A stretch of 42,270 nucleotides of DNA from CAVPDE01 sp964580575 (GTDB taxonomy: Bacteria > Desulfobacterota > DSM-4660 > Desulfatiglandales > HGW-15). Both the position numbers and the translations under genes were made by a program. Within the stretch, counting starts at the first letter, position 1. Every line of letters begins with the position of its first letter. The notes under the pieces were generated by a model that searched no databases, was not told the origin of the DNA, and saw nothing but the letters and a program-made list of their open reading frames with translations. Of the stretch, positions 30,440 through 38,610 are shown piece by piece. Where the stretch lies: NCBI GenBank assembly GCA_964580575.1, contig CAZOLJ010000040.1, forward strand, positions 1 through 42,270, given 5' to 3'.

Positions 30440-31400
30440 TAGTTGACTTCATGTAATCTCCGAACTTCTTCATCTCCTCGATGACGGATCTCCGCTTTTC
30501 CTCCACGTCTTCAGCTTTTACCGTGCACGTCGGGCTTTCAATGATGCCTGCTCCTGAAAGCACCTGCTTGATGACTTGCACGGTTTGTGAGCTGTAAAGA
30601 TCGAGGAGCGTTCGGAGATACTGGCCGGTGATCCGGATTTGCTGCAAGCGATCCGGATAATCCTCCCGCGTGTCACTGAGGCCGAGAGAAGCCTCGGTAA
30701 TTTTGTTCCAGGCTTTAGGTGAAAGGTTTGCACCCGCGGAAACAACGCCACTGAGGCTTGGGTGGGTCAGGAAACGCAACTCGTCTGCATCATAAACCCT
30801 GAATTCAGGTCTTGCTCTGGTCGCTTTTTGATAATTGCCGGCTCGATCCAGGGAGCCCGAATAGAGGAGTCCGATAATCTCCTCGATTCCGAGGATTTCC
30901 TTTAGGATGGCCGTGCGGATGTTGTTTCGCTTGAAGGACCGGCTCAGCCGGTCGATGAGTCCCGGATCATTGTGAAGGAGCCATGGTTCCCGGGTCAAGG
31001 TCGTCAAACTGCGGTAATAGGAAACCAGCCCGCGATTGCTGTGGTAGTAGAGCGGGGTGTCCAGCCAGCAGACCTGACCTTTGTGTTTTCTTGCCTTCAG
31101 GGTCTCGGAGAGAAGCCCCAAGGTCTCTCGGGTCTTCTGTTCCGTGTCCTGGGTGATCCATACGAGGACAGGCACTTGCCCTCCGGTCACGACCAGGGTC
31201 TTTTCCATGAGCTCTGCTCTTTGCGCGGCTGAGAGGTTCCCGCCCTCTCCCAGGTGAGGTCCTGCAATAAGAATAGCCTGAACATGGGGTAAAACCCTGT
31301 CCAGTTGCCTGCCCAAACTGCGGCCGTCGATGTCGCCGTTCTGTTTAAGCGGGGTGACGAGGTCTACGATGAGACCCCTCGGTGAGACTCGAGCTGCCAT
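30429..31400 (-). CDS. DapA/NAL-superfamily aldolase-like protein, substrate unknown
   Basis: The 323-residue protein has the fold signature of the dihydrodipicolinate synthase/N-acetylneuraminate lyase family: RGLIVDLVTPLKQNGDID at the N-terminus, the Tyr region LDTPLYYHSNRGLVSYY, the Schiff-base lysine in IRTAILKEILG (Lys167) and LSGVVSAGANLSPKAW. The GTTGE loop that holds the Thr-Thr dyad of true DapA is replaced by GPHLGEG, so it is unlikely to make dihydrodipicolinate. ATG 31400 gives the natural N-terminus, although it overlaps the upstream kdsD by 56 nt in another frame. The last residues (TTVG-stop) come from a repeat hairpin. The pairing with a Kdo-pathway isomerase hints at sugar-acid metabolism, which is inference only. 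Confidence 0.82.
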   Translation of the reverse strand: MAARVSPRGLIVDLVTPLKQNGDIDGRSLGRQLDRVLPHVQAILIAGPHLGEGGNLSAAQRAELMEKTLVVTGGQVPVLVWITQDTEQKTRETLGLLSETLKARKHKGQVCWLDTPLYYHSNRGLVSYYRSLTTLTREPWLLHNDPGLIDRLSRSFKRNNIRTAILKEILGIEEIIGLLYSGSLDRAGNYQKATRARPEFRVYDADELRFLTHPSLSGVVSAGANLSPKAWNKITEASLGLSDTREDYPDRLQQIRITGQYLRTLLDLYSSQTVQVIKQVLSGAGIIESPTCTVKAEDVEEKRRSVIEEMKKFGDYMKSTTVG

Positions 31401-32373
31401 TGAGTCTGAATTCCTCTCTGCCGAGAAGATCATGGAGATGGACCAGCCCCTTGACGCGATGATGGGCATCAACAATACAGAGATGGGTAATTTCGTACAG
31501 CTCCATAATTCCAAGGGCCTCTGCGGCTGTCTGATTCTCATCAATGATTTTCGGGGAAGGGGTCATGATCTCTTCGACTTTCAGTGAGTGAACGCTCTTG
31601 TGCTTGAGCAAAGCCCTTCTCAGGTCGCCGTCCGTCACGATCCCGTGCAGTTTCCTGTCCCTTTCTACCACGAGCGTTGCCCCGATTCCTTTGGCATCCA
31701 TTTCCTTCAGTGCCTGAGGGACCTTGGAGCCGACCAGGACCATGGGGATGTGGTCGTCCGTGAACATGACTTCTCTGACACTGGTGGCGAGTCTCTCTCC
31801 AAGGCTCCCGCCGGGATGGAACCTCTTGAAATCCTTTGGATCGAACCGCCTGGCATTGATGAGCACCACGGCAAGAGCGTCACCCATTGCGAGGGCCGCT
31901 GTGGTGCTCGCCGTGGGGGCCAAACCCATGGGGCACGCTTCGCGCTCGACGCCCACGTCGATAAGCAGGTCGCTTTGCTCGGCCATGGGGGAATCCATGC
32001 AGCCGGTAAAGGCGATGATTTTTGCGCCCATGGTCTTGATAATGGGCAAGAGACTGTTGATCTCCCCGGTCTTCCCGCTGTGGCTGATGGCGATCACGAT
32101 ATCGTCGGAGGTGACCATGCCGAGATCTCCGTGGACCGCCTCTGCAGGGTGAAGGAAAAGAGAAGGGGTTCCTGTGCTGTTAAGGGTGGCCGATATCTTC
32201 CTGGCTACGAGCCCTGATTTGCCCATGCCGGTAAGAATGACCCTGCCTTTGGCTTTCAGGATCATTTGGACGGCGCGGTCGAATTCCGGGCCGACCCGTT
32301 CCATCAGGTTCAGGATGGCCTCCGCCTCTATCTTCAGAACCTCTTTGACCTGCTCGATCACCGCGTGGCGCAT
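31345..32373 (-). CDS. kdsD: arabinose-5-phosphate isomerase (KpsF/GutQ/KdsD family)
   Basis: This enzyme converts ribulose-5-phosphate to arabinose-5-phosphate, the first step to Kdo, the inner sugar of LPS. The 342-residue protein has an N-terminal SIS sugar-isomerase domain (GRVILTGMGKSGLVARKISA, FLHPAEAVHGDLGM, DIVIAISHSGKTGEI) followed by PTASTTAALAMGDALAVVL and two CBS domains (REVMFTDDHIPMV and EEIMTPSPKIIDENQTA). ATG 32373 has GAGGA about 8 nt upstream; a GTG at 32394 is a weaker choice. The C-terminal tail beyond LLGREEF overlaps the start of the DapA-like gene, so the two are probably co-translated. Confidence 0.95.
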   Translation of the reverse strand: MRHAVIEQVKEVLKIEAEAILNLMERVGPEFDRAVQMILKAKGRVILTGMGKSGLVARKISATLNSTGTPSLFLHPAEAVHGDLGMVTSDDIVIAISHSGKTGEINSLLPIIKTMGAKIIAFTGCMDSPMAEQSDLLIDVGVEREACPMGLAPTASTTAALAMGDALAVVLINARRFDPKDFKRFHPGGSLGERLATSVREVMFTDDHIPMVLVGSKVPQALKEMDAKGIGATLVVERDRKLHGIVTDGDLRRALLKHKSVHSLKVEEIMTPSPKIIDENQTAAEALGIMELYEITHLCIVDAHHRVKGLVHLHDLLGREEFRLNGSSSLTEGSHRRPRHPA

Positions 32374-32536
32374 ATCACGATCCTCATCCCACACGGGAAA
32401 ATTCTAGCACTCTTCATGAGTCTTCTCAAGGGGATTCCTGTGCGGCATCCCATCGAGAGGTTTGGATTGCAATTTGTCGTGTAATGTAATACAGGTAGCC
32501 GTGTTTGCCGGAAAACGATAATCAAAGGAATATGTC

Positions 32537-34039
32537 ATGCGATTGGATCAATTTCCCGAAGACGTAAGGCCTTTCCTGCTCCCTGAGCCCAAGGGGGAAA
32601 TGGTCTACAGGTGCCTGGGGTGCCACGGAGAGCTGGACATTGGCGAGCTTCTGTACGCCTGCCCTGAGTGCGGCAGCGTCCTGATGCTGGAAGACAAGAA
32701 AGAGGATCGCCTGAAGGCCGTGGGAGGCGATCGGTGGCGAAGGATCTTTGATTTCAGAAGAATGCTGAATGTGCAAGCGCTCAAGGGGATCTTTCGTTAT
32801 TACGAGTTCATCGCCCCAGTGATTCCCCTGGATCGGATCGTGTACCTGGGGGAAGGTCACACTCCTCTCGTGGAAGCGAATCCCAGACTGAAGAAACGGG
32901 TGGGGGCGAACTTCTACTTCAAGAACGACGGGCTCAACCCCAGCGCTTCCTTCAAAGACAGAGGAATGGCCTGTGCCCTGAGTTTCATCAACTATTTTGC
33001 CGTAAAGCACAAGATCGGCAATCTTCTTGCCCTCTGCGCATCCACGGGAGACACCTCCGCTTCAGCCGCTCTCTATGGATCGTACCTGGAAGATTTTCTC
33101 AGGTCTGCGGTTCTCCTGCCCCACGGCAAGGTCACGCCCCAGCAGCTCGCTCAGCCCCTTGGCAGCGGAGCCAAGGTGTTCGAGATCCCGGGGGTTTTCG
33201 ACGACTGCATGAAAGTGGTGGAAAACCTGGCAGAGAACTATCACGTGGCTCTTCTGAACTCCAAGAACAGCTGGCGAATTCTGGGCCAGGAATCCTTTTC
33301 TTTCGAAATCGCGCAGGACTTCGATTATGAAGTGAAGGACAAGGTGGTGGTTCTGCCCATCGGGAATGCCGGGAACATCACAGCGGTCATGAGCGGGTTC
33401 CTCAAGTTTTTCAGGGCAGGAATCATCAAGAGCCTCCCGAAAATCGTGGGAGTCCAATCCGAGCATGCAGACCCGGTCTACAGGTACTATCTGGAAGAGG
33501 AGGAAGCCAAGAGAAACTTTGTCCCTGTGACCGTGAAACCGAGCGTGGCCCAGGCGGCCATGATCGGAAACCCTGTGTCTATGCCCAGGGTCATCCAGAT
33601 CGCCAGGGCCTACAACCAGACAGCCGGCGAAAAGCGGATCTTCGTAGTTCAGGTGAGGGAGCAGGAGATCATGGATTCCATGATGACTGCCAACCGGAAT
33701 GGAAATGTGGCCTGCACCCAGGGAGGGGAATCCATGGCCGGCTTCAGGAGAGCGATTGAGAAAGGATTTGTCAGACGCGAGGAGACCGGCATCCTTGACT
33801 CAACGGCACACATGCTCAAGTTCATCACCTTTCAGGACATGTATTTTCAGGACGCGTTCCCGCCGGAATTCGGTGTGACGCCACGAGAGGAACTCAAGAA
33901 TGCCCCATCCCTGGTCAAACCGGAGAGGCTGCAGAGATTCCCCCAGCCGGGGAAGCCGCTTCAGGGGGAGGACATGAATCGTTTTGTCGATGAGACGGTG
34001 GCTGAGATCGCGAGTATTTTGGACCTGAAAAGAAGATAG
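32537..34039 (+). CDS. thrC: threonine synthase
   Basis: ThrC converts O-phosphohomoserine to threonine with PLP. The 500-residue protein starts with a zinc-ribbon (Cys26, Cys29, Cys42, Cys45: YRCLGC and YACPEC), as in several threonine synthases. The PLP domain has LGEGHTPLVEA, FYFKNDGLNPSASFKDRGMA with Lys140, ALCASTGDTSASAALYG and VVLPIGNAGNITAVMSG. The C-terminus (EFGVTPREELKNAPSLVKPE) continues well past the core fold. The ATG is preceded by AAAGGA. A phosphatase gene begins at the very next base, so they form an operon with rlmH. Confidence 0.95.
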   Translation: MRLDQFPEDVRPFLLPEPKGEMVYRCLGCHGELDIGELLYACPECGSVLMLEDKKEDRLKAVGGDRWRRIFDFRRMLNVQALKGIFRYYEFIAPVIPLDRIVYLGEGHTPLVEANPRLKKRVGANFYFKNDGLNPSASFKDRGMACALSFINYFAVKHKIGNLLALCASTGDTSASAALYGSYLEDFLRSAVLLPHGKVTPQQLAQPLGSGAKVFEIPGVFDDCMKVVENLAENYHVALLNSKNSWRILGQESFSFEIAQDFDYEVKDKVVVLPIGNAGNITAVMSGFLKFFRAGIIKSLPKIVGVQSEHADPVYRYYLEEEEAKRNFVPVTVKPSVAQAAMIGNPVSMPRVIQIARAYNQTAGEKRIFVVQVREQEIMDSMMTANRNGNVACTQGGESMAGFRRAIEKGFVRREETGILDSTAHMLKFITFQDMYFQDAFPPEFGVTPREELKNAPSLVKPERLQRFPQPGKPLQGEDMNRFVDETVAEIASILDLKRR

Positions 34040-34519
34040 ATGAATATCCTCTTTGTATGCAGCGGAAATGTGAGCAGGAGCTTTCTGGCCGAAGCCTTGC
34101 TTAGAAGCGAGCTCAAAGCGCTCAAGGTTGACGATGTCTCTGTTTCGTCGGCAGGACTTTATGCTTTTCCTGGAAGCCCGCCGGATCCCCAAATGACGGC
34201 GTATCTTTCGAGCATGGGGGTCTCCTTCGAACCTCACGAAGCGCGGCAGATGTCCAAGCAGGAGTTGGACTGGGCCGACCTCGTCTTAGTGATGGAAAGG
34301 AGGCATGAGGCCGACCTTGGAGAATTGTGGCCTGAAGCGAAACTGAAAGTGGAGCTTTTGGGCAAGTATGTGGCAGGAGGGTGGGAGGACGATATCCCGG
34401 ATCCTTTCGGGAACTCTCCCTACCATTACCGTCTGGCCCAGTCTCAGATCACCCTTGCAGTCAAATCCCTGGCCAAGTGGGTTGTTCAGAACAGGAACCG
34501 CAAAAAGACTTTTCACTAG
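34040..34519 (+). CDS. low-molecular-weight protein-tyrosine-phosphatase family protein
   Basis: LMW phosphatases hydrolyse phosphotyrosine or related phosphoesters; arsenate reductases share the fold. The 159-residue protein has the N-terminal P-loop FVCSGNVSRSFLAEALLR (Cys7, Arg13) and the general-acid Asp in DDIPDPFG. The usual second Cys of CxGNxCRS is Ser12 here, so a Cys-Cys redox pair within the loop is missing, which argues against thioredoxin-type arsenate reductase. The ATG abuts the thrC stop with no gap, and rlmH follows after 6 nt. The physiological substrate is unknown. Confidence 0.88.
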   Translation: MNILFVCSGNVSRSFLAEALLRSELKALKVDDVSVSSAGLYAFPGSPPDPQMTAYLSSMGVSFEPHEARQMSKQELDWADLVLVMERRHEADLGELWPEAKLKVELLGKYVAGGWEDDIPDPFGNSPYHYRLAQSQITLAVKSLAKWVVQNRNRKKTFH

Positions 34520-34525
34520 CCTTGC

Positions 34526-35020
34526 ATGATCAACATCAGAATCATTGTTGTGGATCGAACCCGGTCCCCTTTTCTGGTGGAAGGGGAGGCCTTTTACTTG
34601 AAGCGATTGCAGAACTATGCCCAGGTGGATTGGATTGAAGTGAAGCCTGTGAAGATGACAAAAGGCCGGCCGGAAGAGGAGATTTTGCGCCTCGAAGGTC
34701 AGGCTCTGATTCGCAAACGGGGGCCGAGGGATTATCTCGTTGCTCTGGACCGAACCGGACGCCAGTACGGGTCGGAGGAGTTTGCCGGCCGTCTTGAGAA
34801 AGTGGCGCTGAACGCCACTGGAGGGATCACCTTCATGATCGGCGGCCCCTTAGGGCTTTCCAGGGACGCAATGGCTGAGGCTGATGATATCCTGTCCCTA
34901 TCCAAGTTCACCCTCACCCATGAAATGAGCCGGGTTCTTCTTCTGGAGCAAATCTACAGAGCCTTTACCATCCTGAAAGGCGAGAAATACCACAAGCGCA
35001 TCAATGCCGGGTTTTCTTAG
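34526..35020 (+). CDS. rlmH: 23S rRNA (pseudouridine-1915-N3)-methyltransferase
   Basis: RlmH methylates pseudouridine 1915 in helix 69 of 23S rRNA, using S-adenosylmethionine in a SPOUT knot fold. The 164-residue protein has the family pattern: INIRIIVVDRTRSPFL at the start, YAQVDWIEVKPVKM, DYLVALDRTGRQYGSEEFA, the knot GGITFMIGGPLGLSRDAM and the C-terminal LSLSKFTLTHEMSRVLLLEQ with YRAFTILKGEKYHK. All expected C-terminal conserved residues are present. It is the third gene after thrC and the phosphatase. Confidence 0.97.
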   Translation: MINIRIIVVDRTRSPFLVEGEAFYLKRLQNYAQVDWIEVKPVKMTKGRPEEEILRLEGQALIRKRGPRDYLVALDRTGRQYGSEEFAGRLEKVALNATGGITFMIGGPLGLSRDAMAEADDILSLSKFTLTHEMSRVLLLEQIYRAFTILKGEKYHKRINAGFS

Positions 35021-35031
35021 GGAGGACAGTC

Positions 35032-35394
35032 TTACCTCGAACTGGCCTCCAGAGCCCTGGCGATTTTGTTCTTGAGTTCGGTCAGATCAAAGGATTTGAT
35101 CACGTAGTAGTCAGCGGCAATAGATTTCATGTCCTCTTTGAACGTGTCATAGGCCGTGCACAGAACTACAGGAAGGTCATAATACTTGTTCCTAATGTCC
35201 TGAAGCAAATCAAGGCCGTTGTAGTCGACCATTTTGATGTCCAGCACCACTAGGTCGGGCTTTTCTTTCTCAATTCTTTCAAGCAGCTTGTAGCCGCTGT
35301 CAGCAGTGATGACCTCATAACCGGCCTCTGTCAGTTCTTCCGAGTAGAGAAACCGGATGTGCTCCTCATCATCGACGATCAGTATTCTGGCCAT
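35032..35394 (-). CDS. single-domain response regulator (receiver only)
   Basis: The protein of about 120 residues is a CheY-like receiver without an output domain. The acidic pair is in ILIVDDEEHIRFLYSEEL (Asp8, Asp9) and the phosphoacceptor Asp52 is in LVVLDIKM. The Thr of LCTAYDT and the Lys of YVIKSFDL complete the active site. Signalling must pass through another protein, such as a kinase or phosphorelay partner; none is encoded nearby. ATG 35394 has GAGGAG 7 nt upstream and starts MARILIVDDEE; the frame is open further upstream. It lies tail-to-tail with rlmH and downstream of hisF. Confidence 0.92.
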   Translation of the reverse strand: MARILIVDDEEHIRFLYSEELTEAGYEVITADSGYKLLERIEKEKPDLVVLDIKMVDYNGLDLLQDIRNKYYDLPVVLCTAYDTFKEDMKSIAADYYVIKSFDLTELKNKIARALEASSR

Positions 35395-35467
35395 AGCCGT
35401 TCTCCTCGGAATTAGTCTTCGCCTAATCAATAGCAGAGATTTATTAAATAAGCAAATGGCCTTCTTT

Positions 35468-36247
35468 TCACCAGGTCATCCGGACTTTGATCCCTTTTTC
35501 ATGGAGGTAGGACTTGATCTCTCTGATGGTGTGCGTCCCGTAGTGGGTGATGGAGGCGATCAAGGCTGCGTCGGCCTTCCCATCAGTGAAAACCTCGTGA
35601 ATGTGCTCAATCGCTCCAGCCCCGCCTGACGCGATGACTGGGATGTTGACGTTTGTGGCGATAAGTTCTGTGAGGCGAAGTTCGTAGCCTTTCTGGGTTC
35701 CATCCGCATCGATGGAATTGAGGCAGATCTCTCCGGCGCCCAGGCGCGCTCCCTCCTTGGCCCAGGCAAGCGCATCCCGTCCTGTGGTAATCCTGCCTCC
35801 ATCGATCACCATCTCATATCCGCTTGGAATCTCTTGAGAGGGGGAGACCCGTTTCACATCCATGCCCAGGACGATGGCCTGGCTGCCAAAAGCCGATGCC
35901 CCTTCGGCAATCAGCTCCGGGTCCCGAATGGCTGAAGAATTGATGCTCACTTTTTCTGCGCCGGCCAGGAGGACCAACCTCATATCTTCCACGGTCCGGA
36001 TGCCTCCTCCTACGGAAAAGGGGATGAAAATTCTTTCAGCCACTTTCCGGACCGTTTCGATCATGATATCGCGACGTTCGTAGGAGGCGGTGATGTCGTA
36101 AAAGACCAGCTCATCCGCTCCTTCATCGTAATAAAAGGCGGCCATTTCAACGGGATCACCGATATCAACGTTTCCTTTGAACTTGATCCCTTTGGTGAGC
36201 TTCCCGTCCCGAACATCAAGGCAAGGAATGATTCTTTTACTAAGCAT
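35468..36247 (-). CDS. hisF: imidazole glycerol phosphate synthase cyclase subunit
   Basis: HisF closes the imidazole ring in histidine synthesis, using ammonia from HisH. The 259-residue barrel shows MLSKRIIPCLDVRDGKLTKG at the start (catalytic Asp11), FYDITASYERRDIMIETV, FSVGGGIRTVEDMR, EKVSINSSAI, the second acid in CLNSIDADGTQKGYEL and PVIASGGAGAIEHIHE. ATG 36247 matches the family start. The gene overlaps hisH by 8 nt, so the two subunits are translationally coupled and form one complex. Confidence 0.97.
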   Translation of the reverse strand: MLSKRIIPCLDVRDGKLTKGIKFKGNVDIGDPVEMAAFYYDEGADELVFYDITASYERRDIMIETVRKVAERIFIPFSVGGGIRTVEDMRLVLLAGAEKVSINSSAIRDPELIAEGASAFGSQAIVLGMDVKRVSPSQEIPSGYEMVIDGGRITTGRDALAWAKEGARLGAGEICLNSIDADGTQKGYELRLTELIATNVNIPVIASGGAGAIEHIHEVFTDGKADAALIASITHYGTHTIREIKSYLHEKGIKVRMTW

Positions 36248-36881
36248 GGTCTTTGCCGTCCCACACACAGAAATTTGAAAGGAGTCTCAGACCCGGACGA
36301 CCGCTTTTTTCAGGATGAAACTGGACGGCCACGAGATTTGCCGATGTGAGCACGGATGCGAAGGGAATCCCGTACAGGGTCTCGCCAAGGAGATTTCGCG
36401 TTTCCCTTGGACCCGGATAATAGGAATGAACAAAATAGAACTCACTTTGCGGATCGATCCCCCTGAAAACAGGGTGCTCCCTCATCACGTTCACCCTGTT
36501 CCACCCCATGTGAGGAACCTTGAGGTTGCGCCCGCCCGGCTCTGAAAGGTTTTCAGGAAACCGGAGGACCTCTCCCTTGATCAGGCCCAGGCATCGGGTC
36601 TGATTTTCTTCGCTCCGTTCCATGACAATCTGTGTGCCCAAGCAGATTCCGAGGATGGGTTTTCCTCTTCCATAGGCTAGCACAAGGGCTGCGTCCAGCT
36701 TCAGGCGCATGAGATCGAACATGGCGGTCCCGGCAGCGCCGACGCCCGGGAAAATGATTCGCTCAGCACCCAGGACCTCCGCAGCGCTGGACGTGATCAC
36801 CGAATCCCGGCCAATAAAGGCAAGAGCCCTTTGGACGCTCGTCAAGTTGCCGGCCTTGTAGTCAATAATCGCAATCATCAT
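36240..36881 (-). CDS. hisH: imidazole glycerol phosphate synthase glutaminase subunit
   Basis: HisH is the class I glutamine amidotransferase that feeds ammonia to HisF. The 213-residue protein has IAIIDYKAGNLTSVQRAL at the start, IIFPGVGAAGTAM, the nucleophile in PILGICLGTQIVME, KVPHMGWNRV and the catalytic His-Glu in VAVQFHPEKSGRPGL. The start Met has no obvious ribosome binding site; an inverted-repeat element begins 8 nt upstream and forms the whole leader. The gene overlaps hisF. hisD is in the same window but far away. Confidence 0.97.
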   Translation of the reverse strand: MMIAIIDYKAGNLTSVQRALAFIGRDSVITSSAAEVLGAERIIFPGVGAAGTAMFDLMRLKLDAALVLAYGRGKPILGICLGTQIVMERSEENQTRCLGLIKGEVLRFPENLSEPGGRNLKVPHMGWNRVNVMREHPVFRGIDPQSEFYFVHSYYPGPRETRNLLGETLYGIPFASVLTSANLVAVQFHPEKSGRPGLRLLSNFCVWDGKDHA

Positions 36882-36889
36882 CGTAACCG

Positions 36890-37014
36890 GCAGGCTGCTG
36901 AAAAATGCCCATCTGCTGCGTTGCCCTCGTTCCTCGTCGTTGCAGCGTACGTTGTGTACGCCTCACTCCTCGGAATTCGGGCGCCTTGCATCTGGACGTT
37001 TTTGATCAGCCTGC
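36890..37014. repeat. inverted-repeat (MITE/REP-like) element upstream of hisH
   Basis: The ends of this 125-bp element are inverted repeats: GCAGGCTGCTGAAAAATGCC on the left and, on the other strand, GCAGGCTGATCAAAAACGTCC from the right. The interior contains GTTGCAGCGTACGTTGTGTACGCC-like palindromic sequence and no gene. A truncated left end recurs at 18171-18194. I recall closely similar intergenic elements in Deltaproteobacteria; their mobility is unproven. Confidence 0.7.
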
Positions 37015-37097
37015 TAAAGAACAAGTGCAAAGTGATATGCTGCCCAGTGCCTTTGTTCCTGGTTTTCCAACTTTAGACACTTTAGGCACGTCTTTTC

Positions 37098-37949
37098 CTA
37101 CTTGTAATTGTAAAACCCTCTTCCGCTCTTTCTGCCGAGCCACCCTGCATCCACGTACTTGACCAGCAGAGGACAGGGCCGATACTTGGCATCCCCCAAG
37201 CCTGAGTGAAGGACTTTCATGATGGCCAGACAGGTGTCCAGTCCAATGAGATCCGCAAGAGTGAGGGGGCCCATGGGATGATTCATCCCGAGCTTCATGA
37301 CCTCGTCAATGTCTTGAGGCGTCCCTACGCCCTCAAACAGGCAGTAAATGGCTTCATTGATCATGGGCATCAGGACTCTGTTGCTGATGAAGCCGGGGAA
37401 ATCGTTAGCAGGCACGGGAGTCTTTCCCATTCTGACAGAAAGATCCCTTGTCAAAGCGAAGGTCTCCTCAGAGGTGGCGAGACCTTTGATAATCTCCACC
37501 AGCTTCATCATGGGAACCGGATTCATGAAATGCATGCCGATGATTTCTTCGGGTCGCTTTGTGGCTCCGGCGATTTTGGTAATCGAGATGGAGGAAGTGT
37601 TTGAGGACAGGATGACCTCGGGTCTGCAAATGGAGTCAAGGTCGGTGAAAACCTTGAGTTTGAGGGTTTCGTTTTCCGTGGCCGCCTCAACCACGAAATC
37701 CGCTTTTCCCATGTCCGCCAGGGCGGTGGTTCCTGTGATCCTCCCGAGAATGGCCTGACGGTCTTCGGCCGTCATTCTTTCCTTCTTGACCAAACGACCC
37801 AGGCTGTCTCTGATTGCGTTAGCCCCTCTTTGTACAAATTCATCCTTGATATCGCTCATAATGACGTAAAGCCCGCTCGCTGCAGCGACCTGGGCAATCC
37901 CTGAGCCCATTTGGCCAGCGCCTACAACACCCAAGGTTTTAATCTCCAT
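37098..37949 (-). CDS. hbd: 3-hydroxybutyryl-CoA (3-hydroxyacyl-CoA) dehydrogenase
   Basis: The enzyme oxidises or reduces 3-hydroxyacyl-CoA with NAD(P) in beta-oxidation or butyrate-type pathways. The 283-residue protein has the Rossmann motif LGVVGAGQMGSGIAQVAA, DFVVEAATENETLKL, ILSSNTSSISITKIA and the active-site HFMNPVPMMKLVEII. DFPGFISNRVLMPMINEA and NHPMGPLTLADLIGLD complete the C-terminal domain, which ends KSGRGFYNYK, standard for short stand-alone Hbd. ATG 37949 follows GGAGG by 11 nt; an in-frame ATG at 37970 precedes that site and is unlikely. Confidence 0.95.
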   Translation of the reverse strand: MEIKTLGVVGAGQMGSGIAQVAAASGLYVIMSDIKDEFVQRGANAIRDSLGRLVKKERMTAEDRQAILGRITGTTALADMGKADFVVEAATENETLKLKVFTDLDSICRPEVILSSNTSSISITKIAGATKRPEEIIGMHFMNPVPMMKLVEIIKGLATSEETFALTRDLSVRMGKTPVPANDFPGFISNRVLMPMINEAIYCLFEGVGTPQDIDEVMKLGMNHPMGPLTLADLIGLDTCLAIMKVLHSGLGDAKYRPCPLLVKYVDAGWLGRKSGRGFYNYK

Positions 37950-38039
37950 ATCTGATGATACCTCCTTCATCTATTCTCAGTGTCCGGTTCTACCTAAATC
38001 CATCAAGGGGGTGGCTCTTCGTTCCCTGTGAGAGACTCC

Positions 38040-38492
38040 TTATGGGACCTGTCCTTTGGGTCGCACAATCATCACGGAGCAGGGAGCCTTGTGGGCGATT
38101 CTGTTGGCCACGCTTCCAAAAAGCACAAGGCCCATACCGGAGGCGCCATAGGATCCCAGGACGGCAAGATCGATATCTCTTTCTTCGAGAAAGCGAATGA
38201 TCTCCGAAGACACATGACCGTCAAGAACAAGAAACTCATAGTCAATGTTCTCTTCGATCTTTGAACCGTACTCCTCCTGCATTTTCTCATCAATCTTGAT
38301 GATCACCGCCTTCTTAGGCTGCTCAGGCATGATCCAGTCCGCCTCGGGCAGGAGCGGATTCACGGCGGGAGGCAGCACGTGGATCACATAGAGCTTCGCC
38401 TCGAATTTTGCAGCAAGTTCAATAGAAGTTTCGAAGGCAGCCCCCGCATTCTCTGAAAAATCAACGCAGCAAGCGATTCTTCTTATGGCCAT
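38040..38492 (-). CDS. universal stress protein (UspA family)
   Basis: The 150-residue single-domain protein has the family start AIRRIACCVDFSENAGAAF, the LYVIHVLPP strand, and the ATP-binding segment LGSYGASGMGLVLFGSVANR (G-2x-G-9x-G-S pattern), ending APCSVMIVRPKGQ. This is the ATP-binding subtype. The gene has a strong ribosome binding site (AAGGAGG 6 nt before ATG). It lies alone between hbd and the PhzF-like gene, all on the minus strand. Confidence 0.94.
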   Translation of the reverse strand: MAIRRIACCVDFSENAGAAFETSIELAAKFEAKLYVIHVLPPAVNPLLPEADWIMPEQPKKAVIIKIDEKMQEEYGSKIEENIDYEFLVLDGHVSSEIIRFLEERDIDLAVLGSYGASGMGLVLFGSVANRIAHKAPCSVMIVRPKGQVP

Positions 38493-38610
38493 GGCACACC
38501 TCCTTTTAGGGTTTTTGTCTGAAGGGTGGGAAAGGACCTGTCAGGGCCTAACTTCCCATAGCACATTTCAGAACGATTCGTCCACGAATTCAGTCCCGCT
38601 GAAACAAGGG

